In this document: piece by piece, positions 1-9,005 of the stretch
Position numbering within the stretch: position 1 is the first letter of the stretch
Layout of the letters: every line of letters starts with the position of its first letter
Assembly (NCBI GenBank): GCA_965227645.1
Contig: OZ245773.1
Coordinates: forward strand, 2,108,001-2,172,000
Direction of reading: 5' to 3'
Length of the DNA: 64,000 nt
Source: Flavimaribacter sp024343425
Lineage (GTDB): Bacteria > Pseudomonadota > Alphaproteobacteria > Rhizobiales > Rhizobiaceae
Notes under the pieces: model-generated
Seen by the model: the letters and a program-made list of their open reading frames with translations, nothing else
The model's database searches: none
What the model was told of the DNA's origin: nothing
Program-made: the position numbers and the translations under genes

Positions 1-48
1 AGGCATGGGACCTGCCCGGTCACTGCTATATGGTGCGGCGAACCAGTA

Positions 49-1017
49 TCAAGGATTGAGGTAAAAGTCAGCAGGGAACCATCCCGCCTGCATACCCAAC
101 AACAGCGTTGAGACCGACAGGACCGAAAGGGTTGTCGTGATCATAATGGTCGCGGAGGCGCGCTCCATCCACAAATTGTATTGCTGGGCGATGACAAAGA
201 CGTTTGTCGCGGTAGGCAGAGCTGCAAGAAGCACTGCCGTGAATATCCAGATATCATCGTAATCACCGGCGAGCGAGAGCACTACATAAGTGATTATTGG
301 ATGCAGGATGAGTTTTGCAGGCACGATGTAGGTCAGTTCCACGGGGCGACGTTTGAGTGGTCTGAGAGCCAGTGTGACGCCCATGGCGAACAAGGCGCAG
401 GGCGCGGCGGCTTGCGCCAGATAATCGATCAACCTGACCACTGCTTCGGGGATTGGCGGGGCTATCCACGCGATGATAATCCCGGCGATGATAGACAGGA
501 TAATCGGGTGGCTGGCGATACGAACGATTATAGAACGTGTAACTGCCAGAAATCCGCGTTTCTCGCTGCCTGAAAGGGCCATCAGCGCGGGCGCAACGCA
601 AAAATGCGCCGTATTATCGAAAACCAGGATCAGCGCCAGCGGAGCGCCTGCCGCGTCGCCAAACGCAAGCAGAGCTAATGCTGGTCCCATGTAGCCGATG
701 TTTCCATAGCAACCGGCAAGTCCCTGGATCGTGCTTTCGGCAAGCGTGGCGCCGCGCAGGAAGAAAGCCAGGCCGAACACGAGGACGAAAACAAAATAGG
801 TTGCGAGCAGGCAGACGATCGCGAAATCGACCTGCGCAAGCTGGTCCATGGGCGTAGCGGACAGCAGACGGATGAACATCGCCGGCAGTGCGAAGTAGAG
901 CACAAATATGTTGAGCCAACTCAGACCTTCGATTGGGTGACGATTGACCCGGGCCCCGAGATATCCCAGGCCGATCAAACCGAATAGCGGCAATATAAGA
1001 CCGGCAATGTGCGCCAT
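49..1017 (-). CDS. AEC (auxin efflux carrier) family transporter
   Basis: This very hydrophobic 322-residue protein has about ten predicted membrane segments. It belongs to the auxin efflux carrier (Mem_trans) family, whose bacterial members move small organic acids such as malonate or malate across the inner membrane. The N-terminus reads directly into a membrane helix (LILPLFGLIGLGYLGARVN), and a conserved Pro/Asn-containing stretch (PTATNVFVIAQQYN) lies in the C-terminal half, as is usual for the family. It is divergent from hspQ. The 48 bases beyond its stop contain no recognisable gene, so operon partners are not visible. The substrate cannot be told from sequence. Confidence 0.88.
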   Translation of the reverse strand: MAHIAGLILPLFGLIGLGYLGARVNRHPIEGLSWLNIFVLYFALPAMFIRLLSATPMDQLAQVDFAIVCLLATYFVFVLVFGLAFFLRGATLAESTIQGLAGCYGNIGYMGPALALLAFGDAAGAPLALILVFDNTAHFCVAPALMALSGSEKRGFLAVTRSIIVRIASHPIILSIIAGIIIAWIAPPIPEAVVRLIDYLAQAAAPCALFAMGVTLALRPLKRRPVELTYIVPAKLILHPIITYVVLSLAGDYDDIWIFTAVLLAALPTATNVFVIAQQYNLWMERASATIMITTTLSVLSVSTLLLGMQAGWFPADFYLNP

Positions 1018-1140
1018 CAGACCCTAAACCAGGCGGCTTTGCGTATATTTTGACGCGGTATGCGTCTGATTAATTTTTTCTATGATTATCATTGATTTTC
1101 TGACCGCATTGCAGCAATTTCCCAATCAGGAGACGAAGTT

Positions 1141-1473
1141 ATGTTCAAAGCCGAAACAGCGAAGTTTCAGATTGGCCAGACGGTAAGGCATCGTATCTAC
1201 CCGTTCCGGGGCGTCATATTCGATGTGGATCCAACCTTCAACAATACTGAAGAGTGGTATGAATCCATTCCTGAAGAAGTACGCCCCCGAAAAGACCAGC
1301 CCTTCTATCATCTGTTTGCAGAAAATGACGATACCGATTACATCGCCTATGTTTCGGAACAGAATCTCATTCCCGATGATAGCGGACAGCCGGTTCAGCA
1401 TCCGCAGATCCCGGAAATTTTCGAAGGCTGCGACGATGGTATTTACCGTCTGCGGGGTCCAATAGGACACTAA
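1141..1473 (+). CDS. hspQ: Heat shock protein HspQ (YccV-like, hemimethylated DNA-binding domain)
   Basis: This 110-residue protein matches the HspQ/YccV family throughout. It opens with AETAKFQIGQTVRHRIYPFRG and has the family run DPTFNNTEEWYESIP followed by QPFYHLFAEND and YVSEQNL. In enterobacteria HspQ is a heat-induced protein that binds hemimethylated DNA and modulates Lon protease specificity; that role is known for the family and inferred here. The gene stands alone and is convergent with the IalB gene, sharing a strong bidirectional terminator with it. The ATG at 1141 is preceded by a purine-rich GGAGACGAAG stretch that serves as ribosome binding site. Confidence 0.93.
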   Translation: MFKAETAKFQIGQTVRHRIYPFRGVIFDVDPTFNNTEEWYESIPEEVRPRKDQPFYHLFAENDDTDYIAYVSEQNLIPDDSGQPVQHPQIPEIFEGCDDGIYRLRGPIGH

Positions 1474-1494
1474 GTCATTCCATTGCTGAAACAA

Positions 1495-1523
1495 AAAGGG
1501 GGAGCCGATCTGGCTCCCCCTTT
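1495..1523. terminator. Bidirectional intrinsic terminator between hspQ and the ialB-like gene
   Basis: A perfect 12-bp inverted repeat (AAAGGGGGAGCC and its complement) with a 5-base loop lies between the two convergent stop codons. On the minus strand it is followed by a run of five T residues, so it is a textbook terminator for the ialB-like gene. The shorter T run on the plus strand makes it a likely terminator for hspQ as well. Confidence 0.9.
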
Positions 1524-1547
1524 GCATTCCGCATGAGATCGCAACAA

Positions 1548-2171
1548 TCAATTGCTTTCTTCAATGGCTTTCTTCTGAGCTTCCTCAAGCTTCATCCGTT
1601 CCGCCTGAATCTTCTTCTGCATTTCTTCCTGCAGTTTCTGCTGCGAAGCCTGCAGGTCAGACTGCTCGACCGGAGGTCCGTCAAAGGCTGCCGTGAATCC
1701 CGACAGCGAAATCTTGATCGGATTTGGCGCGCGCTGATAGTTGATCGAAGTGAATACGGCTTCACCACCGCGTTTCATCGAGTTGATGATGCCATCTGTC
1801 AGCTGCACTTCTGCAACGCATTTGTCAGGCATGCAAATCGTATAGGGCAAACGCTGCGCTTCACCGCCGTCGATCTGCAGTTGGATACCTGGTGGAATAA
1901 GACGCGCCGGAGGCACAGTCACCTGCATTGCCCGCCGGTTGACCTTGCCTTCAACCGTCACAAGTCCAACCGCCGTTACAAGCTGCCCAGTCTGGGCCTG
2001 AATGATATTCTGCACGACGCAGACGTCATTATCTTCCTGCTTGGTGCAGACCTTGTACCAACCCTGTCCGGGCGCCTGAGCATTGGAGGCTGCCACACCG
2101 GCCAGCGTTGCTGTGCCTGCAAAGACTGTTGCAAGAGCTGCCTTGAAGACAGTCGAGGTTTTGAAAGTCAT
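1548..2171 (-). CDS. Invasion-associated locus B (IalB) family secreted protein
   Basis: The 207-residue product starts with a Sec signal peptide (about residues 1-31, ending ASNAQA) followed by the IalB fold seen in Bartonella, Brucella and many free-living Rhizobiales. It keeps the family features WYKVCTKQEDNDVCVVQN, the Cys pairs around residues 44-52 and 114-119, and a C-terminal charged helix (QKLQEEMQKKIQAERMKLEE) likely to form a coiled coil. It should act in the periplasm or at the outer membrane. In pathogens the family is tied to erythrocyte invasion, but the role in environmental species is unknown. An AGGAG sequence precedes the ATG. The gene is monocistronic and ends at a strong terminator. 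Confidence 0.9.
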   Translation of the reverse strand: MTFKTSTVFKAALATVFAGTATLAGVAASNAQAPGQGWYKVCTKQEDNDVCVVQNIIQAQTGQLVTAVGLVTVEGKVNRRAMQVTVPPARLIPPGIQLQIDGGEAQRLPYTICMPDKCVAEVQLTDGIINSMKRGGEAVFTSINYQRAPNPIKISLSGFTAAFDGPPVEQSDLQASQQKLQEEMQKKIQAERMKLEEAQKKAIEESN

Positions 2172-2533
2172 CGAAATCGAATCTCCTGAGATTTCCGGAT
2201 CACCATTGTTATTATTGTGATGAATTTTTGACGTTCATACCCGATTCTGCTGGATCACCGTTCAATCGCCCCGCCGGCGGTTCTGGCAGAACCTGGATTG
2301 TAGTGTTCGTTCTTTCCTCCCTGGCGAAGCGCAATGACGAACAAGTCGCGCCTCGCAGTCTTTCACAGTTCGATGTTGTCTAAGCATAAACGCTGCTCGT
2401 GTCACCCCGTCTTCACCGTTGAATACAAAAATTGGCTTCATTTGAGGCGTAAATTCAATTTTGTCCGGGCAATTGCATCACAATTTGGCTTGCTGCCATA
2501 CTGCCGAACGTAGAATCAGGGAGATACAGCGCT
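2172..2533. other. Intergenic region between ialB-like and yejA-like genes
   Basis: This 362-base divergent gap has no credible ORF. It must contain the promoters of both flanking genes. The only structured element I see is the 15-bp dyad at 2279-2293, next to a GC-rich palindrome at 2271-2280. Confidence 0.6.
2279..2293. promoter_or_regulatory. 15-bp perfect dyad, candidate operator
   Basis: GGTTCTG-G-CAGAACC is a perfect 7-1-7 inverted repeat in the divergent gap between the ialB-like and yejA-like genes. Its position suits an operator for either gene. The binding protein is unknown. Confidence 0.35.
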
Positions 2534-4354
2534 ATGCGGAAAGTGTTTATGAGGTTTGGCGCTGTAGTCATGGTACTGCTGACATTCGGCGCCACCGCCT
2601 TCAGCGACGACGCAAAGCATGCAATTGCAATTCGCGGCGAACCCGCACTGAGCGCCGACTATACGCATTTTCCCTACGCCAATCCCGATGCGCCGAAAGG
2701 CGGACGAATATCCTATGGTGTTGTGGGTACGTTCGACTCGCTCAATCCATTCATCGTGAAAGGCGTGAGAACGTTCGCGCGCGGCATGTGGGATACGCAG
2801 TTTGGACATCTGACATACGAACCACTCATGAAGCGATCGCAAGACGAACCATTTACCCTCTACGGATTGATTGCGGATTCCGTGGAGTATGATGACGATC
2901 ACACCTGGATACAGTTCAACGTCAATCCAAGGGCGCGGTGGTCGGATGGCGAACCGGTTACGGCTGATGATATTGTTTTCACTTTCGAACTGTTCGAGAA
3001 GAAAGCCCGTCCTCCCTATTCCGACCGGCTCAAAAAAGTAACGCTTATGGAAAAAATCAACGACATGAGCGTGCGTTTCACTTTGACCGAGGACGCAGGA
3101 TATGAATTTCCACTGATCCTTGGTTTGATGCCGGTTCTCCCGGAACACGCGACCGACGTAGAAACCTTCGACCAGACGACTTTCAGTAAACCCGTCACGT
3201 CAGGCCCGTACAAAATCAAGGAAATACGCCCCGGAGAGCGTATCGTTTTCGAAAGGCGGCCTGACTACTGGGCGCGTGATCTGCCCGTCAAACGCGGTTT
3301 CGACAATTTCGACGAGATCTCCGTCGAGTACTTTCTGTCCGACAGCTCCCAATTCGAGGCGTTCAAGAAAGGCGCTTTCGACGTATACATGGAAGGCAAT
3401 CCCGTCACCTGGGACCGATCGTACGACTTTCCGGCCGTGGAGCGTGGTGAAATCATCAAGCATATATTCGAGGAAAAGACGCCGTATGGTATGTATGGAT
3501 TCGTCTTCAACACCCGAAATCCGGTCTTTCAGAATGTAGATCTGCGACACGCCCTGGCGATGCTCTTCGATTTCAACTGGGTCAACCGTACACTGTTTGA
3601 AAACGCCTACAAACGGACTGAGAGCTATTTCCAGGGCTCGGATTTGTCGTCCATAGGCGTTCCGGCGAGCGATCTCGAACGAAAGCTTCTCGCCTCGTAC
3701 CCTGACGCCGTGGCGCCGGCGGTGATGGAGGGGCGTTACCGGGCAACAGAGACTGACGGCAGCGGAAGGGATCGGAAAGTCCAGCGCCAGGCGTTCCAAT
3801 TGCTGAAAAAGGCCGGATATTCCGTCAGCAACGGCAAACTCGTAGACGGCAGTGGAAAACAACTTTCCTTCGAGGTCATGACACAGAATATCGGTCAGGA
3901 GAAGCTGGCTCTGGCCTACCAGCGCAGCCTCTCGGCGCTCGGCATAGACATGCAAATTCGTACAGTGGACGATGCCCAGTATCAGCAAAGGACCAACAGC
4001 TTCGACTATGATGTGATCATAAAAAGCTATCCCTCATCGCTGTCGCCTGGCGTCGAGCAGCTTGGACGTTGGGCCAGTCAATCCCGCGACGTCGACCGCA
4101 CCTTTAATTATGCCGGAACCGCGGACCCGGCGATAGATGCGATGATTGACGCCCTGCTCGCCGCAAGAGAAAAGGATGATTTCGTTGCGGCGGCAAGAGC
4201 ATTGGATCGAGTTCTGATTTCCGGACATTATGTCGTGCCGCTTTATTACCTGCCCGGGCAACGAGTAGCTTATCAGTCACGCCTTGATCATCCCGAAGAA
4301 ACGTCCATTTATGGGTATCAGTTGCCGACCTGGTGGGACAGCACCGCCAAATAA
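2534..4354 (+). CDS. YejA-type extracellular solute-binding protein, family 5
   Basis: The 606-residue protein has a signal peptide (about residues 1-24, ending TAFS) and the SBP_bac_5 fold. Near the N-terminus it carries the YejA-subfamily signature HFPYANPDAPKGG followed by GTFDSLNPFIVKG, and further on YDFPAVERGEI and a C-terminal HYVVPLYYLPGQRVAY. Such proteins bind oligopeptides (or microcin C in E. coli) in the periplasm and pass them to a YejBEF-type ABC permease. No permease or ATPase genes lie alongside, so the partner transporter must be encoded elsewhere. An AGGGAGA ribosome site sits before the ATG at 2534. A dsbA-like gene follows 18 bases after the stop and is probably cotranscribed. 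Confidence 0.88.
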   Translation: MRKVFMRFGAVVMVLLTFGATAFSDDAKHAIAIRGEPALSADYTHFPYANPDAPKGGRISYGVVGTFDSLNPFIVKGVRTFARGMWDTQFGHLTYEPLMKRSQDEPFTLYGLIADSVEYDDDHTWIQFNVNPRARWSDGEPVTADDIVFTFELFEKKARPPYSDRLKKVTLMEKINDMSVRFTLTEDAGYEFPLILGLMPVLPEHATDVETFDQTTFSKPVTSGPYKIKEIRPGERIVFERRPDYWARDLPVKRGFDNFDEISVEYFLSDSSQFEAFKKGAFDVYMEGNPVTWDRSYDFPAVERGEIIKHIFEEKTPYGMYGFVFNTRNPVFQNVDLRHALAMLFDFNWVNRTLFENAYKRTESYFQGSDLSSIGVPASDLERKLLASYPDAVAPAVMEGRYRATETDGSGRDRKVQRQAFQLLKKAGYSVSNGKLVDGSGKQLSFEVMTQNIGQEKLALAYQRSLSALGIDMQIRTVDDAQYQQRTNSFDYDVIIKSYPSSLSPGVEQLGRWASQSRDVDRTFNYAGTADPAIDAMIDALLAAREKDDFVAAARALDRVLISGHYVVPLYYLPGQRVAYQSRLDHPEETSIYGYQLPTWWDSTAK

Positions 4355-4372
4355 CTGACGTGGAGACAGATC

Positions 4373-5032
4373 ATGACTTCGGTCAATATTGATATCGTGT
4401 CCGATGTGATGTGCCCTTGGTGCTATATCGGAAAACGTCGACTGGAGGATGCTGTCGGCCTGCTGCCTGACGATGTCGAGGTCGATATGCGGTGGCGACC
4501 CTATCAACTCGACCCCACCCTGCCGAAAGAAGGCAAAGACAGAAAACAGTATCTCAAGGACAAGTTTGGTGGCTCCGCCGGGGCGTCGAGAGCCTATGAA
4601 GCCATCCGCGAAGCCGGGCGGCTTGAAAATATCGCTTTCGACTTTGACGCCATACCGGTAGCCCCCAACACCCTCGACGCACATCGCATTATTAGATGGG
4701 CCGCTTCCGAGGCTCCGGGCGTACAGGACAAACTGGTCGAAATACTGTTCAAGGCCTATTTCGAAAAAGGGCTAAACATCGGCGACAACGAGGTGTTGTT
4801 GAACGCCGCCCAGGAAGCCGGCATGGATCGGTCGATTACGGAGTCTCTTTTGTCCGGAGTCGCCGATTGCGAGGCCGTTGAAAAAGAGATCGACACAGCG
4901 AGGCAACTCGGCGTTACCGGAGTGCCATGCTTCATCATCGACAACAAATACGCAATCATGGGCGCGCAACCGGCAGAGACGCTGGTCCGCGCGATCCGCG
5001 AAGTCGCTGCAAAGAAAGCTGAAGCGCTATAA
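4373..5032 (+). CDS. FrnE-like DsbA family thiol oxidoreductase
   Basis: The 219-residue protein has a thioredoxin fold with the active-site motif CPWC at residues 14-17 (SDVMCPWCYIGKRRLE) and a cis-Pro loop TGVPCFII near residue 180. This is the pattern of the FrnE/2-hydroxychromene-2-carboxylate isomerase branch of DsbA. It has no signal peptide and so is expected in the cytoplasm, where relatives act as disulfide isomerases or oxidoreductases. It follows the yejA-like gene by 18 bases. Its TAA is immediately adjacent to the stop codon of the convergent mfd gene, with no bases between them. The exact substrate is unknown. Confidence 0.9.
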   Translation: MTSVNIDIVSDVMCPWCYIGKRRLEDAVGLLPDDVEVDMRWRPYQLDPTLPKEGKDRKQYLKDKFGGSAGASRAYEAIREAGRLENIAFDFDAIPVAPNTLDAHRIIRWAASEAPGVQDKLVEILFKAYFEKGLNIGDNEVLLNAAQEAGMDRSITESLLSGVADCEAVEKEIDTARQLGVTGVPCFIIDNKYAIMGAQPAETLVRAIREVAAKKAEAL

Positions 5033-8000
5033 TCAGGCCGCCTCGGCGATTTCCGCCAGTTTGGACATCAGTACGGCCGCGCCGTTAAGACGTTTCTGTG
5101 CGTCCGGTAAGTTGCGCGCAAACACAACGCTCTGGTCAGGTCTGAGCCGCGCTTTATCCTGTTGTGCGGCGATATAGGAGACGAGACCAACCGGGTTCGG
5201 GAATTCGGCATCGCGGAATTGCACCACAATACCCTTCGGTCCGGCGTCGAGCTTGTCGACATTGGCCGTGCGGCAAAGAGACTTGATGTAGACGACCTTA
5301 AGAAGGTGGTCGACTTCGGGCGGAAGGGAACCGAACCTGTCGATCAGTTCTGCTCCGAACGCGTCTATTTCATCCAGCGCTTTCAGATCGCCTATCCGTC
5401 GATAGAGGCTCATTCGCAGCGTCAAGTCCGGCACATAATCCTCCGGGATCATGATCGGCGTTCCGACCGTGATTTGCGGAGACCACCCAGTATCCGCCAG
5501 TTCCTCGCCGCCCTTCAACTCCGCAATCGCTTCTTCCAGCATGTGTTGATAAAGCTCGAAGCCGACTTCCTTGATATGGCCGGATTGTTCCTCGCCCAGC
5601 AGGTTGCCGGCGCCGCGTATATCCAGGTCGTGGCTGGCAAGTTCAAACCCCGCGCCGAGAGTGTCCAGAGATTGGAGGACCTTGAGTCGGCGATCCGCGG
5701 TTTTCGTCAGTATGCGGTTCACTGGAAGCGTCATCAGAGCATAGGCTCTTACTTTGGAGCGCCCTACCCGACCACGGAGCTGATAAAGCTGGGCCAGCCC
5801 GAACATGTCGGAACGATGCACGACGAGCGTGTTGGCTGTCGGAACATCTAGCCCGGATTCCACAATCGTCGTCGATAACAGCACATCGTACTTGCCGTCG
5901 TAGAAGGCATTCATCACGTCGTCCAGTTCGCCAGGCGGCATCTGACCATGGGCGACTGCGACTTTGACCTCCGGGACATCCGATTCAAGAAATGCATGGA
6001 TTTCGGCGAGATCGGAAATACGCGGACAGACATAGAAGCTCTGGCCGCCTCGGTAATGCTCACGCAGCAGTGTTTCTCGAATGATCAGCGGGTCGAAAGG
6101 TGAAATGAACGTTCGAACGGCCATACGATCTACAGGCGGCGTGGTTATCAGCGAGAGTTCACGCACGCCTGTCATTGCGAGCTGCAATGTGCGCGGAATT
6201 GGAGTCGCCGATAGCGTCAGGACGTGAACATCGGATTTAAGCTCCTTCAGGCGCTCCTTGTGCTTAACCCCAAAATGCTGCTCCTCATCGATGATAAGCA
6301 AGCCAAGATTGGCGAATTTGATGCCCTTGCCCAGCAGCGCATGGGTGCCGATAACAATATCGGCCTTTCCGTCAGCCAGTTCCTTTTTGGTCTGGGACAA
6401 TTCGCTTGCTGTGATGAGGCGCGAGGCTTGCCGCACCCTGAGTGGAAATCCTCTCAATCGCTCGGCAAACGTCTTGTAGTGCTGTCGAGCAAGCAATGTT
6501 GTCGGCACGACAATAGCGACCTGCACGCCGTTCATTGCAGCCACAAACGCCGCTCGCAAAGCGACTTCCGTCTTACCAAAGCCGACATCCCCGCACACCA
6601 GGCGATCCATCGGTCTGGATGCAGCGAGATCGTCAAGAACGGAATCGATCGCGGTCTGTTGATCGTCTGTCTCGTCATAGGGGAAGCGGGCCGCAAACTC
6701 GTCGTACAGCCCTTCCGGCACAGCGAGACTGGTCGTGTAGCGAGTGTGGCGTTCGGCGGCGATCCTGATCAGCGCGTCGGCCATATCGAGCAGACGTTTC
6801 TTCAGTTTCGCCTTGCGCATTTGCCAGGCGACACCGCCCAGCTTGTCAAGGGTGGCTTCAGCCGAGTCACTGCCGTAGCGTGACAGGAGTTCAATGTTTT
6901 CGACCGGCAGGAAGAGTTTCGCCTGATCTGCATAATGCAGTTCCAGGCACGCATGGGGAGCGCCGGCGGCTTCAATGGTTCTCAGCCCCACAAAGCGACC
7001 GATGCCGTGCTCGGCGTGAACTACAATCGATCCCTCTTCAAGACCGGAAACTTCCGTGATGAAATCCGCGCCCTTCTTGCGTCTGCGATTTCTTCTGACC
7101 AGCCTGTCTCCAAGAATATCCTGCTCGCCGATGACGGTCAGTTCACCGCTCTCGTAACCGGCTTCCAGATTGAGAACCGTCATGGCGGCTTCGCCGGTCT
7201 TAAGTTCTCCCATCTCCGAGATCGAAGAGATTGCCCGCACACGCTCAAGTCCGTGTTCCCCGAGAACCTGCATCAGCCGATCCAGAGAACCGTCGCTCCA
7301 GGCCGTGACAAGCACCTTCCCGCCTTCCGATCTACGACCGGCGATATGTTTGACGACCTGGTCGAAAACATTGGTGCGCTCGGCTTCCGAGGAATTCTCC
7401 TCAACGGTTTTCGCCCAGCGTTTTCCTGGCCTGGCGTCCAGATTGACGACTTCGCGACTGCCTCCTACTTCTTCGGTGAACGGCGACAAGCGTGTTGCAT
7501 TGCGAGCCCTGAGAAAGGTTTCGACAGCGCCCTGGTCGAGATAGAGCGATTTTGGTTCAATCGGGTTATAGGGTGTGCCGTGGGTGGTAGCGGACGCGTC
7601 CGACACCTCGCGACGCGCCCGATAGTGGTCTTCGACCTGATCATATCTTTGCCCGGCGGCTTCCGCAGCATTGTGGTCGGCAAACCAAATATAGTCTGGC
7701 AGATAGTCGAAGACGGTTTCCAGTTCTTCGTAGAAGAGCGGAAGCCAGTGTTCCATTCCCGCAAAGCGCCTGCCTTCACTGACAGCCTGGTAAAGCGCGT
7801 CGTCACGACGCGCTGCGCCGAAATTGGCAAGGTAATTTTTGCGGAAACGGCTGATGGTCTCATCCGTAAGCGCAACTTCGCTCATCGGATTGAGCTCCAG
7901 TTCCCTGCCCTGGCTGACGGTTCTCTGACTGTCCGGGTCAAAGCTGCGAATGCTTTCAAGCGTATCACCGAAGAAATCGAGACGGAGTGGAAGTTCGTTG

Positions 8001-8542
8001 CCGGGCACGAAGACGTCCAGAATGCCACCGCGAACAGCAAATTCGCCGACTTCCCGGACTGTGGCGACGCGTTCGAACCCGTTGTAGGACAGCCGGGAAA
8101 CAACATTGTCCATCCCGACCTGATTGCCAGCGCGCGCCCGGAATCCGAGCTTCGCGAGCACACTGCGAGGGGGCAGCTTCTGGATCAGCGCATTGGCGGA
8201 TATCAGGACGATCGCCGGATGCGGATTTTCTGCATGGACTATGAGCGAACAAAGGGCGGACAACCTGCGCGCCGATGCATCTGCGCTTGGTGATACACGA
8301 TCATAGGGCAAACAATCCCACGCCGGAATTGTCAGGACCGGCAAATCGGGCGCAAAGAACCCGAGCATTTGCTCCAGGTCGGCAAGATGCTGACCATCGG
8401 TCATTACGTGTACAACAGGCTTGCCTGTTCTTGCTGTTTCCGCAAGAACGAGCGGAACAGCGCCGTCCGGAACGTTGGCCAGCGTAATTGGCTTGTCGTT
8501 TGAAATAATAGAGGCAGGATTGAAGCTGTGCAGCATACTCAT
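5033..8542 (-). CDS. mfd: Transcription-repair coupling factor Mfd
   Basis: This 1169-residue superfamily 2 DNA translocase removes RNA polymerase stalled at lesions and recruits UvrA. The UvrB-homology region is N-terminal. The RNA-polymerase interacting region lies around residues 500-560 (GSIVVHAEHGIGRFVGL). The RecG-like motor has Walker A GDVGFGKT at 651-658 and a DEEQ box at 752-755 (IIDEEQHFGVKHKERLK). The C-terminal TRCF domain is present. Length is normal for the family. The start ATG overlaps the sdhE stop as ATGA, so the two genes are translationally coupled. Confidence 0.98.
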   Translation of the reverse strand: MSMLHSFNPASIISNDKPITLANVPDGAVPLVLAETARTGKPVVHVMTDGQHLADLEQMLGFFAPDLPVLTIPAWDCLPYDRVSPSADASARRLSALCSLIVHAENPHPAIVLISANALIQKLPPRSVLAKLGFRARAGNQVGMDNVVSRLSYNGFERVATVREVGEFAVRGGILDVFVPGNELPLRLDFFGDTLESIRSFDPDSQRTVSQGRELELNPMSEVALTDETISRFRKNYLANFGAARRDDALYQAVSEGRRFAGMEHWLPLFYEELETVFDYLPDYIWFADHNAAEAAGQRYDQVEDHYRARREVSDASATTHGTPYNPIEPKSLYLDQGAVETFLRARNATRLSPFTEEVGGSREVVNLDARPGKRWAKTVEENSSEAERTNVFDQVVKHIAGRRSEGGKVLVTAWSDGSLDRLMQVLGEHGLERVRAISSISEMGELKTGEAAMTVLNLEAGYESGELTVIGEQDILGDRLVRRNRRRKKGADFITEVSGLEEGSIVVHAEHGIGRFVGLRTIEAAGAPHACLELHYADQAKLFLPVENIELLSRYGSDSAEATLDKLGGVAWQMRKAKLKKRLLDMADALIRIAAERHTRYTTSLAVPEGLYDEFAARFPYDETDDQQTAIDSVLDDLAASRPMDRLVCGDVGFGKTEVALRAAFVAAMNGVQVAIVVPTTLLARQHYKTFAERLRGFPLRVRQASRLITASELSQTKKELADGKADIVIGTHALLGKGIKFANLGLLIIDEEQHFGVKHKERLKELKSDVHVLTLSATPIPRTLQLAMTGVRELSLITTPPVDRMAVRTFISPFDPLIIRETLLREHYRGGQSFYVCPRISDLAEIHAFLESDVPEVKVAVAHGQMPPGELDDVMNAFYDGKYDVLLSTTIVESGLDVPTANTLVVHRSDMFGLAQLYQLRGRVGRSKVRAYALMTLPVNRILTKTADRRLKVLQSLDTLGAGFELASHDLDIRGAGNLLGEEQSGHIKEVGFELYQHMLEEAIAELKGGEELADTGWSPQITVGTPIMIPEDYVPDLTLRMSLYRRIGDLKALDEIDAFGAELIDRFGSLPPEVDHLLKVVYIKSLCRTANVDKLDAGPKGIVVQFRDAEFPNPVGLVSYIAAQQDKARLRPDQSVVFARNLPDAQKRLNGAAVLMSKLAEIAEAA

Positions 8543-8820
8543 GGATTTCGTTCGTAAGCACAGATCGCCCGAAACAGGGGTGTATCGAAGTCTGCAGGGG
8601 TGTCAATTTCAGCTGTGATCCAGCGGATCAGATCGCGATCGTCAACTTCGAGAATCTGTTCGAGCGTATCGAGTTCGTCCTCGGTCAGTTTGTCGATGTT
8701 ACGATCGGCAAACTGACCCATAACGATGTCCATCTCACGAATGCCGCGATGCCAGCAGCGAAACAGAATCTTGCGTCGGCGTTTGTCCAGATCGGAGCTG
8801 GACCTTGTCGTGCCGGTCAT
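8539..8820 (-). CDS. sdhE: Succinate dehydrogenase FAD assembly factor SdhE (DUF339)
   Basis: The 93-residue protein carries the SdhE core KRRRKILFRCWHRGIREMD, including the RGxxE motif needed to help attach FAD covalently to SdhA. It also has the usual acidic C-terminal half (EQILEVDDRDLIRWITAE). I chose the ATG at 8820 because an upstream in-frame start near 8931 would add about 37 residues with no counterpart in the family. The ribosome site before 8820 is weak. The stop overlaps the mfd start by four bases, a pairing with mfd that is common in Rhizobiales. The protein acts in the cytoplasm. Confidence 0.93.
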   Translation of the reverse strand: MTGTTRSSSDLDKRRRKILFRCWHRGIREMDIVMGQFADRNIDKLTEDELDTLEQILEVDDRDLIRWITAEIDTPADFDTPLFRAICAYERNP

Positions 8821-9005
8821 GACGGGAAACTCTTGTTCTGCTTGTGGAGGGGCTTCTATAGACGACCCGGCGTTCGTTGTCAGCCGTCGCTTTGTCGATA
8901 TGCGATAACATGATAGAGGCTGTTGTTCCAATGCAGATGTGCTTCATTTATCCGGGATTGCCTCCACATTTTTTAATTCCGGACGGATAGTGAGAGTGTG
9001 AAGAA

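Noticed and set aside
1082..1092. ATGATTATCAT upstream of hspQ, resembling the centre of a Fur box
   Set aside because: Only the central 11 bases fit, the flanks do not match, and hspQ is not known to be iron-controlled.
6935..8293. Open frame of about 450 codons on the plus strand
   Set aside because: It lies wholly antisense to mfd, whose motifs are unmistakable; the translation has no recognisable domain.
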